Below are positions 1 through 5,155 of a stretch of 5,488 bases of DNA, in pieces (the stretch's first letter is position 1; the number at the start of each line of letters is the position of its first letter). Source of the stretch: Rhodanobacteraceae bacterium. GTDB lineage: Bacteria > Pseudomonadota > Gammaproteobacteria > Xanthomonadales > SZUA-5. The notes beneath the pieces were generated by a model. The model was not told the DNA's origin and ran no database searches. It worked only from the letters and a program-made list of their open reading frames with translations. The position numbers and the translations under genes are program-made. The stretch spans positions 1 through 5,488 of the forward strand of contig QIMA01000375.1 of assembly GCA_003233535.1 (NCBI GenBank), in the 5' to 3' direction.

Positions 1-407
1 ACCAGGGCCGGCGCGGCCCGATTGCCGACGCTGCCCCGGTGATTGTCGCGGGCGATCTGAATGCCGATCCCTTTGACGGTGACGCCGGCGACGGCATTCG
101 CTTACTCCATGCCAGCCCTCGGTTAAATGACAGCTTCACGCCGACCAGTCGTGGCGCGGCGCTAGCTGCGCAAACCCAGGCGGGCGGCAACCGCGAGCAA
201 CGCGGCGACCCGGCCGCCGATACCGGTGACTTCAATGACAACGGACCGGGAAATTTGCGCGTCGACCACGTCATTCCCTCGGTTGAGCTGCAGGTCGTCG
301 ACAGCGGCGTTTTCTGGCCGACACCCGATGAAGTGGGCGCAGAATGGCTGGCAGGCAGCGATCACCGGATGGTGTGGGTTGATTTAGGGCTGAGGGCTGA
401 GGGCTGA
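1..407 (+). CDS. Endonuclease/exonuclease/phosphatase family protein, C-terminal part (5' end outside window)
   Basis: This is the C-terminal 135 or so residues of a DNase I-fold (endonuclease/exonuclease/phosphatase) protein; the frame is already open at base 3 and ends in TGA at 405-407. The visible catalytic landmarks are GDLNADP (Asp at 54-56 and Asn at 60-62, the family's metal/phosphate-binding D-x-N), a conserved GNLRVDHVIPS strand near 252-284, and the terminal SDH triad (Asp 360-362, His 363-365) followed by the closing strand MVWVDL. The GDLNADPxDGD opening and the GNLRVDxVxPS...GVFWP pattern recall large, usually exported members of the family that act as extracellular nucleases or phosphatases. 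The signal peptide and the N-terminal catalytic Glu lie outside the window, so export and substrate cannot be judged. The last residues (LRAEG) are encoded by a GGGCTGA heptamer array, so the original C-terminus may have been replaced. The gene converges with ybbP. Confidence 0.88.
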   Translation, partial: QGRRGPIADAAPVIVAGDLNADPFDGDAGDGIRLLHASPRLNDSFTPTSRGAALAAQTQAGGNREQRGDPAADTGDFNDNGPGNLRVDHVIPSVELQVVDSGVFWPTPDEVGAEWLAGSDHRMVWVDLGLRAEG

Positions 408-534
408 GAAGAGCGGCCAGTGCAGCATCCGCCTCCGGTTCTTATCCGTTTATACCTTTATAAATCAATTGGTTGCATCGTATTTGTTTGCCGCTAGGGC
501 CGTATTGCGAAATGTTGCTCAGCCCTCAGCCCTA
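385..534. repeat. Inverted pair of GGGCTGA heptamer arrays flanking an AT-rich spacer
   Basis: Three tandem copies of GGGCTGA lie at 387-393, 394-400 and 401-407. Two copies in the opposite orientation (TCAGCCC) lie at 519-525 and 526-532. The 17-base arms 385-401 and 518-534 are perfect reverse complements separated by 116 bases. The left array contains the stop codon of the upstream + strand gene. The right arm contains the TAG stop of ybbP on the - strand. The spacer is visibly AT-rich at 441-490, includes the palindromes TTTATAAA (457-464) and CAATTG (466-471), and holds no ORF I can support. The loop is too long for a normal intrinsic terminator. Confidence 0.85.
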
Positions 535-3012
535 GCTTTCACGCAACACCAACAACGGCGACACCGTCACCACCTTGCGCGTGGCGTGCAGCCCTAACGC
601 GGCGACCGCGCTGGCGGACAGTACGGCGAGGATTGCGGTTGTCGTCCAGTCGACGGCAAACGGCAGATCGAACAACCGCTCGCCCAGCCAGCCGGTAGCA
701 AAGCTTGCCGCTAGGGCGGCCGCAGCGCCGGCGACCGCGCCCATCAGTCCGAACTCAACCGCGCGGGCGATTGTTAGCTGCCTGCTGCGCGCACCCAGCG
801 CGCGAAGGATGGCGCCTTCGCGCAAGCGTTCGTCGGTCGTTGAGCGAATGGCGGCCAGCAGCACCATCAGTCCTGCCGCAACCGTGAACAGAAACACGGC
901 TTGAATCGCCAGTGCGGCCTGATCGGCCGTGCGCCTGATTTGCATGATCAGCGCGTCCACATCGATAACCGTCATGTTCGGGAATTGCTCGATTAAACCC
1001 GCCTCCTGATCGGCCAGCTCTTTGGGATAGTGCAGTGAAGTGATCCAGCTGGCCGACAGATCGCGCATCGCTTCGGGTCGGCCAATGACGAAGAAATTGG
1101 GCAGGAAGGACTCCCAATTCAACTCGCGCAGGTTGACCACGGTGCCCTGCAGCTCAATGCCGCCGATATCGAAGCTGATGCTATCGCCGATTTCCCAGCC
1201 CAAGCGCTCAGCGAGGCCTCGCTCGACGCTCAGCGCGTCTTCCGGGATCTTCTCCAAATCCCACGCTGGCCCAGCAACGATGCGGTTATCGGCACGCAGT
1301 TCTGCAGCAAAAGACAGATTGAATTCGCGCTCGGCCAGGCGCCGTGCGCGCTGCGTTTGGAAATCACCGCTGCTGATCGGTTCCCCGTTTAGCGCCGTGA
1401 AGCGCCCTCGAACCATCGGGTAGAGGCCGCGATCAACCACGCCCAGCTCCTCCAGCGCGGCTTTGAAATCCGCGCGCTGATCGCCCTGCAGTCCAATGAC
1501 GAAGCGGTTGGGTACGTCCGGCGGCAGCTGATCTTGCCAGCGGTCGATCAGCTGAGTGCGCAGCATCACCAGCAGGGCCAGCGCGGCGAGTCCCAGACCC
1601 AGCGCGACGATTTGACCCAGGGTGCCCCAGCGCCGTCGACGCATACCGCCCAACGCGATGCGCAGGGTGCCGCCGGTACGCCGCGCCCACCAACTGCCGA
1701 CTGTCAGCAGCAATGCACCAAGCACGGTAAGTGCGACGGAGATTGCCAGCAGCGCGCCCAGCACCGACAGCAGCAGCGTGGTGTCCGATGCCTGCCACGC
1801 CAGCAAACCGATGGCGGCGACTAGGCCGATGCCGCCGTGCAGCCACCAAGCCAGTGGAGGTGCGCTGAGTTCGCGTCGCAGCACGCGCAGCGTCGGCACG
1901 CTGGACAGCCTCAGCAGTGGCGGCAGCGCGAAGGCGTAGAGCACGATAATTCCGGTCATTGCGCCGCCTATCCAGGCGCTGATCGGCGCGGCGGGCAGGG
2001 CGACGCCCAATCCGGGCGCCATAAAGTAGGCCGCAGCAGATTGCAGCAGCCAGGCCAAGGGCAGGGCGACTAGGCCTGCCTGGACAACCACGCCCGCCAG
2101 CTGCAGCAGGGTCAGACTCATGAGTTGGCTTTGCTTGGCACCGATGCAGCGCAACACTGCATAGGCGTCGAGGTGGCGCTCCGCATGGCGGCGCGCGGCC
2201 AGCGCCACGGCGATGCCGGCCAGTACCGATGCCAGCACCGCGGCCAAACGGAAGAAGCGGCCCGCCCGATCCAAGGCTAGTCGCAGTTCGGGACGGGTCT
2301 CGTTGCCGTCCTCTAATCGCTGACCGCGTTCGAGCCCGTCGTTGAGTTCACTGCTAAGCGCTCGTATGGCTGCGGCGGGGCCGGTAAATACCAGCCGCCA
2401 GCCTGCGCGCGTTCCATCTTGAACCAGTCCGGTCTGACTCAGATCACTGTCGTTGACGAAGACCCGGTCGGTGGCCGCGACGTAGTCGATGATCGCGTCC
2501 GGTTCGGCGCTAACGATGCCGGCCACCGGAAACTGCGCCTGACCGAGATCGATGCTGTCGCCAATAGCGATTTTCAGCGCTAGTGCTAGTCGAGCGCCGA
2601 CCCAAATCTGCCCGGCGGGCGGACCGCCGTCGTGTTCACTGCCGTCGTTGAGGACGTAGCGGCCGACCAGTGGGAAAGTTGGCCCCAAACCTTTCACTTC
2701 GACCAGCTTGAACCGGCCGTCGGCGCGCACCATGCTGGCAAAAGCGATGGTGTCGGCGTGCTCGACGTTGAGAGCCGCAGCACGCTCGCGCCAGCGCTCA
2801 GGCAGAGGCTGATCGCCGCGCAGGACCAAGTCGCCGCCCTGCATGCGCGCCGCCGCCATATTCATGCTCATCTCGACGCGGGCGGTCAGCACTCCCACCG
2901 CGGTGGCTGCGAGCATGGCTAAGCCAACCGCCAGGGTCACCAGGGTCAGTTCGCCGCTGCGCTGCTCGCGCCTGAGCAGATGCCAAGCTAAGCGCCAGTT
3001 CGGCCTGCTCAT
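532..3012 (-). CDS. ybbP: YbbP-like ABC transporter permease (FtsX/MacB superfamily, ten membrane helices)
   Basis: This 826-residue protein, close to the roughly 800 residues of E. coli YbbP, is the inner-membrane permease that pairs with the ATPase YbbA. From hydrophobicity I place helices near residues 23-43, 255-273, 299-327, 348-367, 390-406, 410-439, 464-485, 699-721, 751-773 and 791-809. Two large soluble regions, about 44-254 and 486-698, should be periplasmic. Two FtsX-like modules are apparent, each with the cytoplasmic coupling pattern after its first helix: AVLRCIGAK at 285-293 and AILRALGAR at 734-742. This duplicated architecture matches YbbP rather than the four-helix MacB or LolC/E. 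Such permeases work by mechanotransmission and do not necessarily carry a substrate across the membrane. The ATG at 3012 overlaps the ybbA stop as ATGA and has no good ribosome site, so translation is probably coupled. The TAG stop lies at the edge of a heptamer repeat. The family call is firm; the substrate is unknown. Confidence 0.93.
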   Translation of the reverse strand: MSRPNWRLAWHLLRREQRSGELTLVTLAVGLAMLAATAVGVLTARVEMSMNMAAARMQGGDLVLRGDQPLPERWRERAAALNVEHADTIAFASMVRADGRFKLVEVKGLGPTFPLVGRYVLNDGSEHDGGPPAGQIWVGARLALALKIAIGDSIDLGQAQFPVAGIVSAEPDAIIDYVAATDRVFVNDSDLSQTGLVQDGTRAGWRLVFTGPAAAIRALSSELNDGLERGQRLEDGNETRPELRLALDRAGRFFRLAAVLASVLAGIAVALAARRHAERHLDAYAVLRCIGAKQSQLMSLTLLQLAGVVVQAGLVALPLAWLLQSAAAYFMAPGLGVALPAAPISAWIGGAMTGIIVLYAFALPPLLRLSSVPTLRVLRRELSAPPLAWWLHGGIGLVAAIGLLAWQASDTTLLLSVLGALLAISVALTVLGALLLTVGSWWARRTGGTLRIALGGMRRRRWGTLGQIVALGLGLAALALLVMLRTQLIDRWQDQLPPDVPNRFVIGLQGDQRADFKAALEELGVVDRGLYPMVRGRFTALNGEPISSGDFQTQRARRLAEREFNLSFAAELRADNRIVAGPAWDLEKIPEDALSVERGLAERLGWEIGDSISFDIGGIELQGTVVNLRELNWESFLPNFFVIGRPEAMRDLSASWITSLHYPKELADQEAGLIEQFPNMTVIDVDALIMQIRRTADQAALAIQAVFLFTVAAGLMVLLAAIRSTTDERLREGAILRALGARSRQLTIARAVEFGLMGAVAGAAAALAASFATGWLGERLFDLPFAVDWTTTAILAVLSASAVAALGLHATRKVVTVSPLLVLRES

Positions 3013-3761
3013 GCGTGGCTGTCCGGGTTAACTAGCCGGCCTGCGTCCAGGGTCAGCGTGCGTTCGCAGCGCTGCGCCAGCTCCAGGTCATGCGTAACTA
3101 AAACCAGCGTGGTGGTGCCGCCAGCGTTGAGCTCGAACAGCAGATCGGCAATTTGCTTGCCGGTCGCGGTGTCCAGATTGCCGGTGGGCTCGTCAGCAAA
3201 GAGCACGGCCGGGCGGGTAACGAAGGCACGCGCAATCGCCACGCGTTGCTGTTCACCGCCGGATAGCTGTCGTGGCGAGTGTTCCAGTCGTTCACCCAGC
3301 CCGACCCGCTGCAGCCAGTCGCGGGCCTTGGCCTCGGCGCCCGTGTCGCCCAGCAGCTCCAACGGCAGCATCACGTTTTCCAGCGCGGTCATCCCGGTCA
3401 GCAGATGAAAGGCCTGAAAGACGAAGCCGACCTGCGACGCGCGCAGTCCGGCCAGCCCGTCCTCGTCCAGCTGGGCCAGCGATTGGCCGGCCAACTCGAC
3501 GTCGCCCCGCGTAGGCCGATCCAATCCGGCGAGCAAACCGAGCAGTGTGGACTTGCCAGACCCCGACGCGCCGACGATGGCCACCGACTCACCGCGACGT
3601 ATCTCAAAGCTCACGCCGTTGAGGATTTCCAGCGCCTGATCGCCCAGGTGCACGGTGCGGCTGAGATCGCTCGCAGCAACCACGACGGGAGCAGTAGCTA
3701 ACGTTGGGTCAGCTTCTGGCGGGTTTGTAGCCGGCATGCTGTGCTCGTGGGCGTCGTTCAT
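3009..3761 (-). CDS. ybbA: YbbA-like ABC transporter ATP-binding protein
   Basis: This 250-residue ATPase should power the YbbP permease from the cytoplasmic face of the inner membrane. All nucleotide-binding motifs are intact: Walker A GASGSGKST at 64-72, Q-loop Gln116 in VFQAFHL, signature LSGGE at 166-170, Walker B VLFADE at 186-191 with catalytic Glu191, D-loop NLD at 195-197, and the switch His224 in LVTHD. The GFVFQ...ADEPTGNLD pattern is typical of the MacB/LolD/FtsE branch, and the long run of matches to E. coli YbbA as I remember it supports the specific name. The N-terminus is about 20 residues longer than E. coli YbbA. The chosen ATG (3759-3761) has an AGGA at 3775-3772, ten bases upstream on the - strand. 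Met9 (3737) is an alternative start with a poorer upstream sequence. The stop overlaps the ybbP start by four bases. The gene is divergent from tesA, its usual neighbour. Confidence 0.95.
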   Translation of the reverse strand: MNDAHEHSMPATNPPEADPTLATAPVVVAASDLSRTVHLGDQALEILNGVSFEIRRGESVAIVGASGSGKSTLLGLLAGLDRPTRGDVELAGQSLAQLDEDGLAGLRASQVGFVFQAFHLLTGMTALENVMLPLELLGDTGAEAKARDWLQRVGLGERLEHSPRQLSGGEQQRVAIARAFVTRPAVLFADEPTGNLDTATGKQIADLLFELNAGGTTTLVLVTHDLELAQRCERTLTLDAGRLVNPDSHA

Positions 3762-3850
3762 ATCGGGATCGTCCTAACTTGTGGTGACTGGCGATCAGCC
3801 AAGCTGGATGTGGCTAACGTGGTCATTACGGCCATAAACTGGTTGATACT

Positions 3851-3868
3851 GCACTGCCGCAACAGTGC
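3851..3868. promoter_or_regulatory. Small inverted repeat in the ybbA/tesA divergent control region
   Basis: GCACTG at 3851-3856 and CAGTGC at 3863-3868 form a perfect 6-bp inverted repeat around a 6-base centre, 45 bases upstream of the tesA start and about 90 bases upstream of the ybbA start. The 152-base gap between the two divergent genes must hold promoters for both. I could not find a convincing -35/-10 pair in either direction. The repeat could be an operator or an early-transcript hairpin; both are inference, and a 6-bp repeat can occur by chance. Confidence 0.25.
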
Positions 3869-3913
3869 CAACTGGCATTCATCAGCACTTCGAATGAGGG
3901 TTAAAAGTACGCA

Positions 3914-4570
3914 ATGCAACGGTTTCCAGCCAAGTTTCTGCTATTCGCCGTCGTTGCCCTGTGGATGGCCCTGTTCACCAGCGCCTACGCCCTCGCGCCG
4001 CCCGAGCCCAAGGTGCTGGTCCACGGCGACAGCCTATCGGCTGCCTACAACATGCCGATCGAGGCCGGCTGGGTCGCTTTGCTCAACCGGCGCTTAGCGC
4101 AGGAGAAGCAGCCGTGGCAGGCAATCAACAGCTCGGTCGGTGGCGAAACCACCAGCGGCGGACTGGCGCGTTTGCCAGTCTTGTTGGAGCGCCACCAGCC
4201 GCAGATTGTGATCCTGGAGCTGGGCGCGAACGACGGTCTGCGCGGGCTCGACCCCAACGCTATGCAGAGCAATCTGGCGATGATGATCGAGCTCAGTCAG
4301 GAGGCAGGTGCCGCAGTGCTGCTAATCGGGATTCAGCTGCCGCCCAACTTCGGTCAGCTCTACAATGCTGAATTCGAAAGGGTTTTCACTGCACTCGCCG
4401 AGCAATATCAAGTTCCGCTGATCAACTCCTTGCTCAAACCTGTAGATACCGACCGGGCCGCCTTTCAGCCCGATCAGCTGCACCCCAAGGCCGAGGTTCA
4501 GGATCGATTGATGGAGCCGGTTTGGGATGCGCTGCGTAAAATCACGGACAGGGTCGTGGTCGCGGGCTAG
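3914..4570 (+). CDS. tesA: TesA-type exported acyl-CoA thioesterase I / lysophospholipase L1 (SGNH hydrolase)
   Basis: This 218-residue SGNH/GDSL hydrolase corresponds to E. coli TesA (thioesterase I, protease I, lysophospholipase L1), which cleaves acyl thioesters and lysophospholipids. Block I is GDSLS with nucleophile Ser40. The block II glycine is Gly77 in VGGETTSGG, followed by the TesA-like GLARLP. Block III is GANDGLRG with Asn106. Block V is DQLHP with Asp187 and His190 completing the triad. A signal peptide is clear: basic start, hydrophobic core at about 8-21, and a probable signal peptidase I cut after Ala26 (AYA) or Ala28, so the enzyme should be periplasmic. The ATG is preceded only by a distant GAGG at 3896-3899, 14 bases away, so initiation may be weak. 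The gene diverges from ybbA-ybbP. The E. coli YbbAP-TesA set has been described as a physical complex, which makes a joint role in handling hydrophobic acyl substrates a fair inference here. Confidence 0.95.
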   Translation: MQRFPAKFLLFAVVALWMALFTSAYALAPPEPKVLVHGDSLSAAYNMPIEAGWVALLNRRLAQEKQPWQAINSSVGGETTSGGLARLPVLLERHQPQIVILELGANDGLRGLDPNAMQSNLAMMIELSQEAGAAVLLIGIQLPPNFGQLYNAEFERVFTALAEQYQVPLINSLLKPVDTDRAAFQPDQLHPKAEVQDRLMEPVWDALRKITDRVVVAG

Positions 4571-4600
4571 TCGATTAGATCGCGCTATCGCTCTAGCCCG
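4563..4600 (+). terminator. Stem-loop at the tesA 3' end (possible terminator)
   Basis: CGGGCTAG (4563-4570, containing the tesA TAG stop) pairs perfectly with CTAGCCCG (4593-4600). Inside the 22-base loop, CGAT (4572-4575) can pair with ATCG (4587-4590), extending the hairpin with small mismatches. No clean T-run follows (GATATTTCATAAACTT), so this is not a textbook intrinsic terminator. The right arm is also the outer end of the MITE-like element's left terminal repeat, so the pairing may be a by-product of that insertion. Confidence 0.35.
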
Positions 4601-4746
4601 GATATTTCATAAACTTCACGCGCCCTCGCTTGTTCCTTGATCGCCCAGCGACAATCCTCAGTCGAGTGTATGAACCACCCATCTTTGAACAACCACCGGC
4701 GCTCCATCAGAAAAACCACCGGCCTACCAATGTCCTGCGCGAGCAT
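4585..4746 (-). other. 53-codon open frame inside the MITE-like element, doubtful as a gene
   Basis: An ATG at 4746 on the - strand opens a 53-residue frame ending in TAG at 4585-4587. The product would be rich in aromatic and charged residues, with segments such as RRWLFKDGWFIHSTEDCRW and RAREVYEISGLER. I do not recognise it. No ribosome-binding site is visible upstream of the ATG or of the internal Met14. Its last codons are made from the left terminal repeat of the element. An open frame of this length is not rare by chance. It is recorded because the predicted peptide looks more protein-like than other small frames here; the default reading is non-coding. Confidence 0.15.
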
Positions 4747-4774
4747 CGCGCGAGTTCATGGAACATCCGGGCTA
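4594..4774. mobile_element. MITE-like non-autonomous element with 22-bp terminal inverted repeats
   Basis: The left end at 4594-4615 begins TAGCCCGGAT and ends CATAAACT. The right end at 4753-4774, read on the - strand, begins TAGCCCGGAT and ends CATGAACT. The two match at 19 of 22 positions, and all three differences are transitions. The element spans 181 bp and has no transposase. Inside are two copies of AACCACCGGC (4691-4700 and 4714-4723) and a related AACCACC at 4673-4679. No clear target duplication is visible. If the true ends start at CCCGGAT, the flanks are CTAG on the left and CTAC on the right, a 3-of-4 match. The end sequence recalls some IS1380-type termini, but that is from memory and unconfirmed. 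It lies just after tesA and breaks no visible gene. Confidence 0.65.
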
Positions 4775-4812
4775 CCAACGCGCAGCTGAGCTTGGCCGCC
4801 AGTGGCTGTTCG

Positions 4813-4831
4813 TGATGCGCCGCGCGCATCA
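4813..4831. repeat. Perfect 8-bp hairpin upstream of the toxin-antitoxin promoter
   Basis: TGATGCGC at 4813-4820 and GCGCATCA at 4824-4831 are exact reverse complements around the 3-base loop CGC. The hairpin is GC-rich and lacks a T-run on either side. It sits about 45 bases upstream of the predicted extended -10 of the antitoxin gene and about 40 bases after the MITE-like element. It could act as a rho-independent-like barrier, a protein-binding palindrome or a remnant of mobile DNA; the sequence does not decide between these. Confidence 0.5.
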
Positions 4832-4874
4832 ACTGAGGCTGCGCAGGATCGACAAGCGGAGCATATTAGGCCAG

Positions 4875-4883
4875 TGCTACACT
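4875..4883 (+). promoter_or_regulatory. Extended -10 promoter for the toxin-antitoxin operon
   Basis: TG-C-TACACT at 4875-4883 fits an extended -10 element (TGnTATAAT type), with transcription expected near 4890 and a leader of about 20 bases before the antitoxin ATG. The bases 17 upstream (AGCGGA, 4855-4860) are a poor -35, which extended -10 promoters tolerate. A short ACAC (4879-4882) / GTGT (4890-4893) inverted repeat overlaps the element. That is where an autorepressing ribbon-helix-helix antitoxin would be expected to bind, but the arms are too short to be sure. Confidence 0.4.
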
Positions 4884-4912
4884 GATCCCGTGTTGAACTA
4901 CAAAGACCTGTG

Positions 4913-5152
4913 ATGGCCAATTTGACTCTCAGTCTGGATAACGAATTACTGCAGAAAGCCCGGGTGGCGGCGGTGCGCGATCGCACCTCGGTGAATGCTC
5001 TGGTGCGCGATTATTTGGCTCGCTATGTCGACGCGAAGGCCGCGCGCAGTCAGGCTTTGTCCGAGCTCGATGCCTTGGCTAAGACGCACAATGCCAAGCT
5101 CGACGGTGGCTACGAGCGCGCCGAGCTGCATCAACGTCCGGAAGATTCCTAG
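4913..5152 (+). CDS. VapB-type ribbon-helix-helix antitoxin
   Basis: This 79-residue protein should neutralise the downstream PIN-domain toxin and repress its own operon. The N-terminal 38 residues fit a ribbon-helix-helix DNA-binding fold: strand NLTLSLD (3-9), helix A about 10-23 (ELLQKARVAAVRD), the turn RTSV, and helix B about 27-38 (NALVRDYLARYV). The C-terminal part is a charged helix (ARSQALSELDALAKTH) followed by GGYERAELHQRPED (65-78), which resembles the toxin-binding tail of VapB antitoxins of the type ending in R/E-E-L-H-x-R. An in-frame GTG directly precedes the ATG at 4913; ATG is preferred because MANLTL... aligns with the usual family start. No strong ribosome-binding site is visible, only AAAGA at 4902-4906. 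The toxin gene begins three bases after the stop, as expected for a co-transcribed pair. The exact VapB subfamily is uncertain. Confidence 0.85.
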   Translation: MANLTLSLDNELLQKARVAAVRDRTSVNALVRDYLARYVDAKAARSQALSELDALAKTHNAKLDGGYERAELHQRPEDS

Positions 5153-5155
5153 CCC

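Noticed and set aside
387..407. Heptamer repeats as a CRISPR or other spaced array
   Set aside because: The repeats are directly tandem with no spacers and far too short; they are simple heptamers in an inverted pair.
575..2073. Several + strand open frames opposite ybbP (575-904, 1040-1423, 1534-1824, 1622-1939, 1837-2073)
   Set aside because: They lie antisense to a complete, motif-rich permease. Their products are low-complexity, Arg/Ser/Ala/Gln-rich sequences typical of shadows of GC-rich coding DNA.
3279..3701. 140-codon + strand frame opposite ybbA
   Set aside because: It is the antisense of the ATPase. The product has no recognisable domain, and the opposite strand has every ABC motif intact.
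3843..3871. TTGATA at 3843-3848 as a tesA -35 box
   Set aside because: No acceptable -10 follows at 16-18 bases (TGCCAA at 3866-3871), so I did not call a promoter.
3741..4097. 118-codon + strand frame across the divergent region into tesA
   Set aside because: It overlaps the tesA signal peptide and GDSL block in another frame, and its translation shows no family features.
4670..4789. Short + strand frame with NNHRRSIR, resembling the start of REP-associated transposases (RAYT)
   Set aside because: The likeness ends after about eight residues. None of the GYDY...GAYFVT motif or the HUH histidines follows, so it is probably chance.
4630..4815. 61-codon + strand frame inside the MITE-like element
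   Set aside because: It spans the element's right terminal repeat, has no ribosome-binding site and gives no recognisable protein.
4910..4912. GTG as the antitoxin start
   Set aside because: The adjacent in-frame ATG at 4913 gives the normal family N-terminus. The GTG would add only one residue and has no better ribosome site.
4756..4986. 76-codon - strand frame overlapping the antitoxin start
   Set aside because: It runs antisense to the ribbon-helix-helix region of the antitoxin, and its Cys/Ser/Arg-rich product has no family signature.
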